From: Prostheceraeus crozeri
Taxonomy: Eukaryota; Platyhelminthes; Polycladida; Euryleptidae
Length of the DNA stretch: 64,000 bases
Reading direction: 5' to 3'
Assembly: GCA_907163375.1 (NCBI GenBank)
Contig: CAJQUW010008939.1
Location: 1-64,000 of the forward strand
Shown: positions 1 through 13,298 of the stretch, piece after piece
Layout: each line of letters opens with the position of its first letter
Position numbering within the stretch: the first letter of the stretch is position 1
The notes under the pieces: model-generated
What the model was told of the DNA's origin: nothing
Seen by the model: only the letters and a program-made list of their open reading frames with translations
Database searches by the model: none
Made by a program: the position numbers and the translations under genes

Positions 1-3000
1 TTCACGATGCATGGACTTCGGTATCACCAGTCGCTCTTACTTATAGGCTAGTCCATCTTTCGTAGAATTCTCGACTGCCACGCCTTTGCATGCTAGAATT
101 ATCGGGCATCCTCAAATCGGAGTCTTCTTTTGACGCTATTTTCAGCTTATTCAACGTCACTGAAAGTTGACCTTGTAATGACGAGTTCTCCAACTGGAGT
201 GCGAATGATCTCCTTACTAAACTTGACTTTGGAAACATTCGACTGAGAAGATCCTCAATCCACATTGACCTTCCGGGTTTCCAGTGCACCTGGATATTGT
301 ACTTTTGAATTCTTCGTATTCGTGAAGGCGCCTCGTTGATCGATTTCTTGAAAATCGCCTCCAGGGGTTGTGATCTGTCTCCACGACGACAGGATTTGAT
401 ATTCCGTAGATATAATGATCAAACTGCTCGCATGCATTAACGACTAGGGCTGTCCACCGACTATCGACTAGTCGACTATTACCCTGATTTGTCGACTACA
501 ATTTAGAATCCGACTAGTCACATTTCATGACACAAACCGATTTCTTGCTCAGTCATTCTATTTTGGGATCATCAGATAGCGTCATAATTCCAATCACTAC
601 AGCGATTACTCAGCAGCCGTAGATTGTCAGCTCATGCAGGCGCACGCTGCCGATCCTTTGCTCGTTAACAGTATGAAGAGGAATGGATATCAATCTCCGG
701 GCTCGCTGTAATTGGTTGAATCGAACAATACACCTCACTCATGAACTGACTAAGATTTCGTGAGTGTGCAATCGGCAGACACCGAAACATATTATCGGTT
801 TTTAGTTGAACAGGCGATCATAGATTGGCAAGATGAAGAGTGCCATCAAACAAGAAGGGTACCAGTGCACAGAGCAGAGTAGACATTAACATATCACAGT
901 GGTGCATTTATGATTTCATCGACGATATGATCGTCAATTAAACAGATTTGCATGATATGTCGAGTAAAAGCTTCCACAACTTTTACTGAGATAGAAGACT
1001 TGTTTTCAAGCGCGAGATCTTTCGCCTATATTATACTATAATTTTTATACTTTAATTTACTTCATAGAATTTATCATTTAAACAGATTATTAGTAAGCAC
1101 AGCTAATATGGTTGTTAATATAGAATAACATCAGGTAAAGTAAAACAATTGCAAACGACAAGAAAGTGAAGAATTAGGCCCCTATCCGCAGAATTACAGT
1201 AAATAGGCCCAGTCAAATACTTAAGTGTAGAAATACGACTAGTCGACTACCTTTTACGAGATTAGTCGACTATAAAAAAACCGTAGATGGACAGCCCTAT
1301 TAACGACTGCCAGCATCTCCTTCACAATTTGAGCGTATCGAGTTTCAGGACGAGACCTGCCTCTGCTTGCGAAGGCTACTGGAAGTCCACATCTCAATCC
1401 ATTCTGTGACGCATTGCACTGTATGACGGCAGGCTTGTCCTATTCGAAGTATTTCAGCAATGGTGCTGATGTAATGAGTTTATTCAATTCATTGAAAGTT
1501 GTTTCACACTGTGGGGATTAATTGAACCTCACATCCTTCCTTAGAAGATTTCGTAGCGGCTGAGCTATAGTGGCCAATTATCAATGAGATAATTCACTGA
1601 TACAAGTAGAGTACGTAATTCTGATACGTTGTTGGGAGCCGTCATGCCTTCGGAAGTTAGCCGGAAGCCCATTTATCGCACTTCAGTGCACCGTATTTCT
1701 GTCTTTTACTTCGATTCAAATGCACACGGTCTCTACATCTTTGCAGCAGCGCCATAACTCGTTCATCCTGCTCCGTTTCGCTTACTCCAATCACGAGGAT
1801 ATCGTCAGCAATTATGAAAGTACCACGTAGACCTTCCATACATTGTGACATCGCCTTCTGGAATACTTCTAGTGCGCACCGGATACCAAACGGTAGTCGA
1901 AGGCAGCGATCACGTCCAAAAGACGTATTGAACGTTGTTAACATGGATGATTCTTTGTCCAATTTTATATGGTGGAACCGATTCTTGAGGTCGAATTTGC
2001 TGATGTATTTCACCCCACTGAGTTGAGGTGACAGTTCTTTCAAGACAGGGATGGTACTCGTATAGTGCTCACGCTTGATAGCTTCATTCAGGTTCAGACA
2101 TAGATGCGTATTTCACCATTTACTTTGAGTGCTGGAACCATGCTGCTAACACAAGATGTTGGCTCAGCCACTTGCGTAATAATTTCTTCAATCACCAGCT
2201 TGTCCTAACTTGACTTCACTTGTTCATCAGTGATTGCAGAATTCGTCGTTGAGTATGCTGCACAGGAGTATATCGTTCATCAATGTGGATGTGTTGCGTC
2301 ACGTCGATACAGCCCACTTCGTCATCGAACACGTCACTGAATTGCTGGAAGATAGAATTTTTATCTGCTTGCACTCTGTTGACAAGCTCCATGCAATTGA
2401 TATACTTGGTTTCAATCAATCTGAGATAAATTGCCGATCTCTTACCGATTAAAGGATCATAGTCATTACCTTTGAGGATCTAGAACGTCAATTGATGTTG
2501 GTCGCCTCTTTCTTATCGTTGACAGGGAACTGAATTGATCCAATGCAGTTCAACACTGTCTTGTTGTAACACTTGAGGATTGACAGTCCTTTGCTCACTT
2601 GTTTAAGATCGACATCTCCCGTTATTCATATATAGCACCACACTTGCAATGTATTAATGTCACTAGCACTGTCCACAAGGAGTTCGATGCGTCGTTTGCC
2701 CATGAGATCCTCTTTGATTATGGAATGCTGGCGAACGATTGTATTGATAACAGCGGCGAACCACGTAGAGGCATCTTTAACTGCATATGGATACTTGACG
2801 TCTTGTTAGAAATCGGCTTCATGTCTACAGTTTGTAATCGCTCTACAGACTTCTGAAGTGATTCAGTTTTTCTCTATGTCGACATGTCTGACCCTTGGCT
2901 GGACAGCTGCCGTGTTTGTGAATGCCTCCACAGAATCCACATGGCTTGCGCATGATTTGACCCTGACTTCTGCAGTTCTTCCCTGTTCTCCTACTGCTGT

Positions 3001-3630
3001 GCAACCACTGTGGCTTCGCTGGATGCTGTTTCGAGACCGCCGATATCCCTGTTGAGGTAAAGGATTCTTCCTCTGAGCTGGCCTTCTCTGCTCCTTGCAC
3101 AATATGCAGCACTTTTTTTCAAGACTAACGTCACCATGCTTTTCTCAGCGCAGGATGTTGCGTAAATTAGAAGTGACATAGAAGATAAGTTTGCCTCGAA
3201 TCAGTTCATTAACTATATTGTCGGTGTTTAAGTTCACAAGTCATTGCCAATTCACGCAGCACAGACACGTATTCGATTGCCGTTTCTATTACCTCCCATT
3301 TTTTTGTTTGAAATGCGTATCTGTCGAAGACCACATTCTTCATTGGAGTAGAATATCGTTCGAACTGTTCAATAACTGTGTTCATCTTGGTTGCCTCCGA
3401 CTTGTCTTTCCATTGAATGTCTTGTACAGACATAACGCATAATCGCCAATAGCGTTTAGGAAGGTCGCCACTCGTTTACTGTCATAATGATTGACCAAGT
3501 CCGTCGGAATTTCATAAGTCTTTCACTTGAAGATGAAGTCGAACCATCCATCAGCCGTCAATGTTATATGAGGAGGTGGAGGAAACGATTTGGCCGCCAT
3601 TTCACCACTTGACTTCTGACACCATTTTCA
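1..3630 (-). mobile_element. Fossil Ty3/gypsy LTR retrotransposon, internal region, runs off the left edge
   Basis: On the minus strand the parts lie in the order gag, protease/reverse transcriptase, RNase H. The gag start is near 3600. A Cys/His-rich nucleocapsid segment with motif CGFCGGIHKHG lies near 2900-3100. A reverse-transcriptase palm with SKFDLKNRFHHI and LRLPFGI lies near 1650-2050. An RNase H end with MWIEDLLSR lies near 41-290. Just upstream of gag, 3612-3624 read on the minus strand as TGGTGTCAGAAGT, which matches a tRNA-Leu primer-binding site, so the LTR should begin just beyond about 3625. I could not find its outer edge. The integrase and other LTR would lie left of the window. 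The Cys/His segment resembles K02A2.6-like gypsy elements. The copy is old and broken in many places (more than five). A hAT MITE is inserted in it. Confidence 0.8.
445..1299. mobile_element. Non-autonomous hAT transposon (MITE) inside the gypsy fossil
   Basis: The termini are TAGGGCTGTCCA at 445 and its inverse TGGACAGCCCTA ending at 1299. They are flanked by an exact 8-bp target duplication, TTAACGAC, at 437-444 and 1300-1307. An 8-bp duplication is the hAT hallmark. Subterminal regions carry repeated GACTAGTCGAC-type palindromes. No transposase coding is visible in the 855 bp. It inserted after the gypsy element had landed. Confidence 0.9.
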
Positions 3631-5977
3631 GAGGACCGATTGTAGGCTTAATGAAATAGATTGGCTGCGCAATACAGGTAATAGTAAATGCGAACATAGA
3701 AATCTAACAGAGACATGTCACGTCACATGTGTGACTCAAGGTCGCGGCACATCTGAGGGAACTAAGTTGGGGCATGAAGAACCAATTAAAAGCTTCGATT
3801 TACTCATGTTACTGATTCTAACCCAATGATACAGACGTTGGCAGGTGCATCTAAGTGAAAATTCGTGCGATTTATGTGCCGTTACTGTGCATTGCATGAA
3901 GCTTAATTTCCATTCTAGAGGTTTTATTGTTGTCAATTTCTATGCGTCACATAGAACATCGTAAACATACTTTTCTTCGTAAATGGGCCTAGGATACGGA
4001 TTTTCTCATATCTGATGCTGTAAGACTAAATCGACAGCCATCACTGTCGCTACATCTTTATTTTCTAAGTTTTCTCTTTGAACCAGGACAAAAAAAATGA
4101 GCTTTTATCTTCATTGCCTGATCGGCTCATCAGAGTATGGTCTTTTGAACACCAGTCGTCGACGTTCTTGCCTTAGAGTTACAATGGGATAGAAATTGTA
4201 CTCTCACAACAAACTTTTTCGAAGGAATTATTTTTTAAGAAAATTAGTTATCTCTGTGTTAGCTCTTATCATTAATTTGATTTCTATGAAAAGGAATGTC
4301 GCTATCCTGCAACGTTTCGCTTTAAACCGGATGAACCCTAGAGATTCAATTCATAGAAATCTAACGCACATAAATTGAAATGTGTTGGAAGCGTAAATTA
4401 TCAATTCTTTGCATTTTATCTGATGTCGTGAGCCATCTCCAGATTGTGTTCACTAATTCAGCCGGTTCAACATCATTAAGTGCATATTCAATTCAAAATC
4501 ATTATTTTCACTTGCAATTAGAAATAAAGCGATAAGTATCACTAAAAAAAGCATTTAGATATTATCCCTTTGACTATATCCGCTTGCAAACATCTCTATA
4601 AACAGCTCAACTATTAAGTTGTGAAGAACCACATGAATACTCGTACTCACTGAAGATCAAGATATCATTGTGTATGCTCAGGCCTCAGTGTGAAAATTTA
4701 TGATGCATTTGAACACGTTCAGGTTTGATTATTTATTTGTATTTATCACTTCATTTTGTGCGGAAGAATGGCCCTGTATCAATAAGAATACTCGTAAATT
4801 TTAATTTACTGATCCTCATTTTTCTAAAAAAAATTTCCCCGTCAAAGCACGTCATGCCCACATTTCCTCCGCAAATGAAAATTGCATATTAGAAATGATG
4901 AGGCCCGTGTATCTGGAATATATACAACTCAAAGCAAGTAATTGCAGTCACTCCGCAACACTATAATTACAGTCGAGCCATGCTTGTACTCTTGTTCTGC
5001 TCCGCTCATGTTCTATATATGATTATGATTCCCTAGAAGTTTTACCAATTTGACTCAAATAACAGGTGCAGCATTCTAATTCGCAAGTAACATTCTACAC
5101 ATAACAATTTTTATATTTTTGTTGGCACGACCGCACAACTGCTGCAAGCATTAGAACATTCTACAGAATGCATCCTAACAACGTCGTCAGCCGAGGACCG
5201 CCCGCGAGTTTCGACACCTTCCTCGGAACTCGCATCTATCACACTCCTTGATTTTCCATCTTTTCAAGTTCACTGGCGTCGGTAACAGATCATACGTCGA
5301 CCGAATCAGGAACTTCGTCTCTCCACGGGACTGTCACAGTAGGTTCTTCCACGACACTTGTTTTTCAGTGACCTCACTCCAACACATCCATGCACCCTGC
5401 TCTGATTGGCTGCTTCCACGCTTCCTCCTCTGCACGCCTTACTTCCGCTGTTATCAACTCTATTCTGTCCCTGTCCTTGCCTTCGACCACCACTTCTCTC
5501 TCTGCCAACCCAACCCGCGTCTACCCATCTGAACCATACCAATAATTTCCTCTTGCCTTAATTGTGATTCGACGATTTCCGAATTCTTCTGCGCTGACCA
5601 TTTTCGACCGGTTTCCACGGAGCATTTGATATTCGTTATGCTACAATTCGTTCCTAACATGACGAAGTGGTGTGCACAACATGTTATGCGAAAGCGATAA
5701 TTTGAGTTTTTGGAATGACTATACGAACCCTAATGTCACGAACTAAAAGGATTGCCCTTTGAGATATGCATTGAATTTTTCTATCACTTAATGTCATCTT
5801 AAACAATTTGTTTGCTCTACTGAAAAGTTAGAAATGGCACTTGTAACACCTCGTCCTTCAGTTGTTTTGTGCTTTTTACACAGAGCATTATTTGTTGAAA
5901 TGACGGCATAGGTCTGGGCCATGAATTTACAAAATATTTGTACACTGCCTGATAAAAAACTTAACATTTATCATTGT
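3631..5977. other. Gene-free stretch, probably beginning with gypsy LTR remains
   Basis: The first few hundred bases should include the LTR of the gypsy fossil because the primer-binding site ends at 3624, but no clear LTR end is visible. The rest is AT-rich sequence with short open frames that match nothing I recognise. A more GC-rich patch near 5200-5550 also lacks recognisable coding. Confidence 0.4.
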
Positions 5978-6842
5978 TAGTGTTGGGCATCGCTAAAAAG
6001 AAAGTCAGTTCCGTAAACAATAATCCGTTAATTTGGGAGTAAAGTAACGGAAGTTAAAGTTAAACCGTTAATTCGTTAAATTTTATGTTATCTTTAAAAT
6101 CGAATTTTAGTTAACACCGTGTCTTCACAGATAAATTTCCTGCTATTCTTAGTTTCTTTATTTTTCTTCGGCTAGGAACCTATACACCTCTTGTGAAAAC
6201 TTATAAGCCTACATCTTTGCTATCCATGCAGCTTTTCTCAAAAAAGACTAAAACCATCTCACAGCAGTTCTCATGCCAATGTGTCTTACAAAATGTAAAG
6301 TCGTTTGTTCTGATGAATTATTCCACTAAGCCTTTATCCATCAATCTCTTTCATTCGAGTCGTTGTGTAAAGAACACTTGCACACAAAGCTGACATATTC
6401 TTCCTACACTAAGGAAATTTGTTCGGCACTTCGGAGCATGCACGTAGACGAAATGAGACCGCATTGTGGAACAGAATCGATTCTTGTGACCTTGTATGAC
6501 TGCGCTCCTGACACTGTCTGCCTCATTGTGTGAAGAGAATAGCTTCACGCAAAAACCGATGCGAATTCTGTATGACGCCGCGCGTTGTTGTCAGAGTGCA
6601 CCATGAACGAAGGTGAAGCAAGTTAACTCAGCCTTCAAAAGTCATGACATCAAGCCTTCTGACATCATGAGCTGAGCTCACAGCCGCATATTCTTTAAAA
6701 AAAGTCAACGGATTAACGGACTCCCATGAGAGTAACGGAAGTTAAACTAATCGTTAACTTTTTTTAGAAAGTTAAAAAGTTAAAAAAAGTTAACTTCCGT
6801 TAATTAACGGATTAACGGAAGTTAACGGATTGTGCCCAACTA
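5978..6842. mobile_element. Non-autonomous hAT-like transposon
   Basis: The left end TGTTGGGCATCG (from 5981) is mirrored by TGTGCCCAACTA at the right end (6831-6842). Both flanks contain ATCATTG, an imperfect 7-8 bp target duplication. The subterminal DNA on both sides is filled with AACGGAAGTTAA and CCGTTAATT variants in inverted orientation, as in hAT families. No transposase is seen, so it depended on a relative elsewhere. Confidence 0.75.
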
Positions 6843-9017
6843 TGATCATTGCTGCTATCAATGGCAGCTACTAAAAATTCTAGGTCAATCTTACTCTCAA
6901 ACAAATTTCTATCTGCCTTATCTTGCATAATCAGATGAAGATAAGTAAAAACATCGTATAATTCAAATTTTTCGTGAAATGTATGGCCATTGGAATGATT
7001 CGTTGTGGATGTATGCGTATTATACTGCTGGTAAAGAATAAAAATGTATCGCATGTAGGCTAGCTCATAGCAGTTGGTTGGTACGTTGGCGTGAAAAAGA
7101 AAAAGTTGTACGACAGAGAAGTTTTGGAAGACCAAGGAAACAAAGAGTCACCAAAAAGTCTCAATTCAAAGCTGATCATTACAACGAAGAAAAATCGGTT
7201 TTAGAAAGTTTCGCGTCTAGCAATAGTCTTGAAATCTGCTGTTGGTATCAAATGTTACACTAGAAATGCATATCTACTTACGCATGCTTGTCAATAACAT
7301 ATTGAACTTTGATGAATTTATGAGACCACTTTCCCTTATGAATGAACATGTTGTTTGTTGCAGGTCTCGAACACAAATGAAAAAGATTAGAGTAGTTCAA
7401 GCGACATTCTAAAAGGGGAACTGATAAGCGACATCGCGTGATGTGGACGGAGTAATCTCGGTTCACCCTCGATTTCCACATTGGGAGAGTTTGCGCTCGT
7501 AGACTGTCTGTTGCGAGAGATATGCAGCCTGTTGAATTTTAGATTATGATCGATTCGGCGGTGGCAGCGTTATGATATGGCAGCGTATGTAGCGGGGTGA
7601 ACGAAAGGCTGCCTTTGCCACCAAAGCACCTTGGATTGTAAATGTCATCCCTCAGAGGTTGTAACTCTTTTGTTACTCCAACAATATTGAGGCACCATCT
7701 CATCATCATCCAATGACAATGCGCGGCCGCACAGAACAAACCAGCCAGGTGATAACAGCTGAGTGGCTGAGTAGGCATGACTCCCATAGCCTTCACGCTC
7801 TCCTGATTTTTCACCGATCGAGCTTCGTGGGATGAGTTAGGTAAAAGGCTGAAGGACTCGTATCCACATTCTCTTACCAATCACTTTCTGAAAGATTGGT
7901 TGAAAAGCAATGGGAATGCATTGAGCAAGAGAGATCGGATGGACTCAATGAACTTGAGAGAATTAGTAGATTTTGAACTTGCTTTAATGCTAGGGGCTGT
8001 CATGCAGGTTAAATGAATATATGCGAAATATATTTTCATCATTTAAAGTTACAGTTTTGATGTTACTTCATAAATGAAAATGATGGCTCTTGCAATTTCT
8101 AAGAGTTAAGATTTTTTGTCAAGCGGTATATATTAAAATGATGAATTAGAACATGTAGTTGATTTTCCTATTTGATCCATCATTATGACATATAATAGAC
8201 AAAAGCAGTTGAAGTGGATTGCAGTCTCGCAGGAAAATAGAAGTAGATATAGTCTTTGATTGTGTATTGAATTTGTTCATGAAGAGTAAGAAGGTTGTCT
8301 GTGGTTATCATCATCGCATTGTATAGTTTTATCATATTTTCTAAACTCTACCTGCCCTTCATTAACTATTTGACCGTCGAGGGCAAGTAGTACTTGCACA
8401 ACTCATTTTGCTTAACTGACATTTACTTCAAACTGGCAATGAAGGAATGATCTGTTGATAAAATACATGTACCTATGAATGCCTGAATAAAGAAGGTACT
8501 GCATTCAGAAAGTATATGTCAGTCACAAGATAATCGACTGGAATCCTCACTTAATTCTCTGATTTGTTATATAATATCATTTGTATAGCAACAACTTGAA
8601 CAGGGTCTTAAGCAACCGTTCTTTTGTATCATCATCTCACACCCATCATTGAATTCTTTGATGAGATCTTGATTTCTTCTAACGTTGACAATGTTTTCCC
8701 GCCCAAAACGTTGACAAAAAGTATGGTCAGTCTTTGTCGCATAGCAGCTATTTTTGTTGTAGGTGGCGTTCTGATGAGAAAATGCACGCCATACATACTA
8801 CGAGTACTAGTTCCATGTTCAGGCGATGAAGCTCGAAGAGGAATCTGCTGATGCATTAAGAAGCCCTAACTTAATATTCAATGCCATGAAGCACGGTGTT
8901 CACTATCATCATAGAAGCAGCCATAAAACAAAATTAACATCCACTCAATAAAAAAGATAAATTACTCTACTTCAAACAATTAATGAATCAGAATCAAAAA
9001 CGCAGTTTTGACGTGAG
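6843..9017. other. Gene-free stretch without recognised elements
   Basis: The sequence is AT-rich. A minus-strand frame near 6850-7110 and a plus-strand frame near 7080-7260 look mildly coding-like but match no family I know and lack clear splice context. I see nothing else that can be supported. Confidence 0.3.
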
Positions 9018-9055
9018 CACTACTTGTTTCACCAATTCCTTGCCATCATCAGGTG
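9018..9055 (-). ncRNA. Hammerhead-like ribozyme motif, weak stem II
   Basis: The minus strand reads CAC, CTGATGA, a 15-nt stem-loop position, GAAAC, AA, GTA, GTG. The catalytic core heptamer and GAAA are intact. The spacing of stem III (two pairs, 2-nt loop) is the same as in the better copy at 21928-21969, and CAC/GTG would give a 3-bp stem I. Stem II is poor (about three pairs). Probably the tail of a decayed Penelope-like or SINE copy. Activity is doubtful. Confidence 0.4.
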
Positions 9056-9825
9056 AAACTAAACAAAGTGGGTAGGAGAGAGTAAACTGTTGTATGTAAA
9101 ATGTTATATAATCACTCAATAGATGGAGATGACATCAAAAGTTATTTAGATATTGATCTATTTGTCTTGATAATTGTAATAATATTTGATGAATGCGCAA
9201 TTTTTGTCGACCCCTATATTGTACTTGCATGATTCATTCATATATCTTGTATAGTTTTATATTTATTTTGCTACTATTTATCTTGCGTGATTAAAACATC
9301 ACGTTAGGCCGTGTGTATATAGTGATCATCTGAAAAGGTGTCAACGGGAAAGGAAATTCCCTCGATTAACTCGTGCTTTTCTCAGTGGTTCTGCAATCAT
9401 CGACAATCAGCAAAGAATTTTTTGTATGATTCCTTGTTATTTATCTATGGATATTCATGTGTGACTGGTCTGGTGCTACATAGTTTAATCAGTTTTTGAT
9501 AATATTATGCATTCTCGCATCATCGGCTATAGCCAATTACGATTGACAAATTATATTTAGCTACGAACAACTAGTGAATCCATCATCAAAATTCATAACT
9601 CAAGAATAATCAATTGGTGAAGTTATCTAATTAATTCTAATTTTTTCGCTAATTTCATCTAAAACAGTGGATACATGGACTTTGCATTATTTAAATGAAT
9701 AATGAAGTTCATGCCGAATGTTAATGAAATTTATTTAACCGAATTTTTCACACTTCTAAAGACAAACTAATAACCCGGATGCAGCATCGTATTCAAGTAA
9801 AATAGAAGACTAGTTATTGTAGAAA
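9056..9825. other. Gene-free stretch between the hammerhead-like motif and VWA copy 1
   Basis: AT-rich DNA with no recognisable gene, terminal repeat or RNA motif. The homology shared by the VWA copies starts only at the poly(A) signal region near 9826. Confidence 0.35.
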
Positions 9826-9975
9826 AGACTCTATTACAAATGTACACAATTACTAATCACATTAATTACAACACTGTACACAGACGGCTTGTGCGTAACG
9901 ACAACATCGATGATGTACACATCACACAAGTCTTCTTCGCCTAAGAAAATGCAGTTCTGTCAGTCAGTCAGTCGT

Positions 9976-11605
9976 TTATTCCACCTCCATCTGGCTCTGT
10001 TCCTTCAATTCTCGCATGAAGCGACTCATCAAACGCGGACGTGGACATCGCTCTGATAGAAGGCCATTGCCATCTTGAGCACGCACCACTCTGCCGCTGT
10101 TCCACGCGTAGCTGTTGCATTTGAGAAGAAGGCGTCGTTGTCGTCTGATGGAAGTGGTGGTGCTGGATTTTGTTGTGCTCTTTCCTGTGTTGTCTGCATC
10201 GCCGTCCACTCTTGTCCATCGGATGTCCACTCTCCTTCCTCGCAACAGGGCTCGATTGATGTGCCACTTGAGTTGTTTGTTGCCTTGCATGAGAGTGGAG
10301 AGTGTGTTGGCGGCGTTTGGACGAAGGATTCGGTAATAGAGGACAGTGGGCGATGTGGCGACGTCAGTGGTGTCGGGTCGTACGCCCAACTCCACAAGGA
10401 TTCTGTGTTGAGGCTGTCGGGTGTTGACTCGGAGTTTAGTGCGTATCCAACCGATACCAAAACGACGCACTTGGTCATGAGAGAGACCGAGAGTGTGTTC
10501 ATGTCTAGCAGCCAAGACTTGCCATGCTGACCAGCGACCAGTGAGACGCAAGGGGTGAGGCAGGCATGGGTTTTCTTCAGTCTCTCTCTTAGGTCTCAGT
10601 TGCTTGGCGACAGTCTTGTTTGACTTCTGTGCTTTGGCAGCTGCAGTCAGCCGTTTTGCAGTTGCAGATGGAGACGCTCTCTTCTTGGCACCAGCGGTTG
10701 TACGTTTTCTCTTCATTGGAGGATGAAGTATTCTCCGTATTCTCTCTCGAATCTCTTCATCTTTCTCATCGTCATCACCTCGTGTTGTAGCAGTACTGTC
10801 GGGGACTGACTCAGTGGATGGGTTATCCAGTCTCGACAACATGGCATTGACATCGCTTGCAATAGGATCGCTCCTTCCACGCACCTCCTCTCTGTAGGCA
10901 TCAAAGAACTCCACTCCGTGCTCCAGATAACAGATGGCCATCAAGAAGTCGAAGATGCTTCTCATGTTGTCCAGTTGGAGGTATTTTCCACCTGTCATTT
11001 CAGCCAAAGCCTTCCAAAAGAACTCGAATCTTGCGTTTGGAAGCGCTTGTACACTGTAAATGCTTACATTCAACTCTTCCTTCAAGGCTTGTGTCTCTTG
11101 ACGCCAATCTAACTTGCGGAGGTTTCTGCAGCTGGTGATGATGTCATGTGGCAAGTCATCTCCAATGATGACGAGACGCTTTCGAGTTCCGTGACTCCAT
11201 GAGAAGCTGGTGCGCAACCTCGTGCAAAGCCAACTCATAGCACTCTCTGCTATCACCACCACCACTTGTGCCTCTCACGCTGCGTACAAAATGGCATAGC
11301 TCCGGTGCATCAGATGTGAGATCCAGATGTTGCAGAAGGTAAGGTTCTTCTCCGTAATCTCCGTGTCCCAGGATTCCGATCCGAATACCTGGGATATCGG
11401 CAAGCAATCGCTCCGTCAACTCAATTACTCGGTCCTTTACTGTGCTGATGACACTGCTCATAGAGCCAGTCGTGTCGAAGCAGAAGACAATCTCAATTGG
11501 CTGGTTGATCATGTCAGCTGGAGGCGGTGTTGATGTCGAGGGATCTGCAACAGATGCAGCGGATACTTTACTGCTGCTTCGTTTGTTGAGTTCAGGCTTC
11601 GTCAT
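9976..11605 (-). pseudogene. VWA-domain gene copy 1, frameshifted
   Basis: The gene is colinear with intact copies 2 and 3 and opens with the same MTKPELNK start at 11605. The N-terminal VWA half keeps the metal-site motif DTTGS. Near 11216 the copy has one extra base in the GCGCACC run that the other copies keep, so the reading frame breaks inside the VWA domain. From about 11215 to the stop at 9976 the second frame is open and matches the other copies, including the basic linker and the C-terminal region. The poly(A) signal site reads AATAGA (9830-9835, minus strand) where the others have AATAAA. TATA and AP-1-like sites remain upstream. The rest is nearly identical to the paralogs, so loss looks recent. 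A sequencing error is an alternative explanation for the one base. Confidence 0.8.
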
Positions 11606-11657
11606 TCTCGTTCGCTTGTATTGTAGATTGAATGCTGGAATTCCCGTCTGCGGCGCA

Positions 11658-11708
11658 ATTTATACGCTAGAATCAGTTATAATTAGAAGGCGACGACACA
11701 GTGAGTCA
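11658..11708 (-). promoter_or_regulatory. TATA box and TGAGTCA site of VWA copy 1
   Basis: On the minus strand TATAAAT (11664-11658) lies about 55 bp before the ATG. TGAGTCA, a match to the AP-1 consensus, lies at 11702-11708. Both keep their relative positions in copies 2 and 3. A TGACGTCA-like site (11719-11726) just outside is seen only here. Factor binding is inferred. Confidence 0.6.
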
Positions 11709-11745
11709 TTTGCTGTGGTGACGTCAGTCGAGATTTCTTTTTAAT

Positions 11746-13190
11746 CATTGATGATTTCAATGCCAGAGGTGTATCTATGTCAGTAATGATCCTTAGCTAT
11801 AGCGGAGTGTTATCCTGGAGAATGACACTGAACCTTCAGTCTCACTCTCACAGTAGGCTGTTGAATGAAATAATTGATTCTAAGTAGATTTTCATGTACT
11901 GACTGATTTGACACACAATATCATTGAGAAAGTCATCGGATAATGTCAAAAATTACATTTCTGTCATCGAATAATTGTTTGATGGACTTTTGCTGTAAAG
12001 TTTTGCTTTCTATTTATTGTAAGAAGAGAACGGCGTGCATTCGCTAATCTTCATTTAAATTGAAAGAAAATTTTGAGTCAATTTGGATTGAAAATTTCGG
12101 ATGCGATTGATAAAGCTTAAGTTATCAGAAAAATGAATTGATATCGCGTTGGTATTCAGTTGTGCAAATAGGAGAAGCATCATGCAAGCGTTTACATAAA
12201 ACATACATCATGACATATTGATCGCTTTCGGTTTCTTTTGAGCATAAGTGCTTGTTGCATTGTTCTCTGTCATCATCTTATTTATAGCGTTTAACCCATG
12301 TCTGGAATAATAGAGTCCGTTCTACATAAGTCCCCAATTTTAAACATGCAATAATCAGAATGAACATGCAATAGAAGGTAAGAGACAGCATATTTCACAA
12401 CATTTATTGTGTTCGCGTTGGTATGACTTTCAGTGAATTTATGCAGGTATCCCCTGTCAATTCACTCAATTGTCATTTTGAAAGGTCTTCAGAAGACTCC
12501 ACTTCCCCCAAATGCAAGAATGCGAATAACGACCATATTTTCTGTAACCATGAGGGCTTGGAAAGGTCTATATCGATGAACTTCGATATCAATGCAAGAA
12601 ATGTAAGTCTGGTATTCGAAAACATTCCAACTCACTACTTGGCTGTCTACCAAAGATGCTCGAAATATGCAGGATATGTGTATCACTAGTGTCTATTTCG
12701 ATGACAAGTATGAATAATTTATACTTGGACTACTCCTCGACCATGTCATTCGAACTGCATGGCGTCATATCTTTATTTTGAGGACATTACGACCTCGAAT
12801 TACCGACGCGAACTTCAAAAAGTTGCTGTTTAGGCTCATCAGGCCATTGACCTAATGGAATGATGTTGCTCGGCATTTATTGAACCATTTATCTTAAACA
12901 TTGGACTATATTTATTGGAAGTCTGTAATCGGGATGTATTAGGCCATCTTCAATCATTCGAAGACACGAAGTCTCTAGATCATTGAGCAAGACAGTAATA
13001 ACCACATTCTGTATTATTTATTGCCTCCTTTAAATTATCTGGACAGTTAATATTCAACTCTTAACGCAGCATCTCCTTCATTCCTTGCTGTGCCTTCTAT
13101 TTAGCTTAAATCAGCACGCTCTTGATACATTACCTGACTGTCTGTGATCTTGCCTGCAATGATGCGTCGATGGCCCAATGCAGAACGAGA
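11746..13190. other. Spacer between the head-to-head VWA copies
   Basis: The two divergent genes share homologous promoters only to about 11745 and from about 13195. The 1.4 kb between is AT-rich and unrelated on its two sides, so the pair is not a simple perfect palindrome. One plus-strand frame near 12423-12689 matches nothing known. Confidence 0.4.
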
Positions 13191-13298
13191 CAGACAGGTG
13201 AAGAGACGAGAAGAGAGAGAAACTGTTTCACTTGAATTGCTAGCTCTGTGACGTTCCGCTGTGACGCCAATTCTCAATGACGATGTTGCCATGACGAA

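Noticed and set aside
6812-7263. Possible host exons on either strand
   Set aside because: Frames are mildly protein-like but overlap on opposite strands, match no family and lack convincing splice sites.
10029-10530. Long open frames antisense to or out of frame with the VWA genes (also at 14498-14925 and 23154-23609)
   Set aside because: They shadow the conserved C-terminal coding region, appear identically in all three copies, and have no start, promoter or family support of their own.
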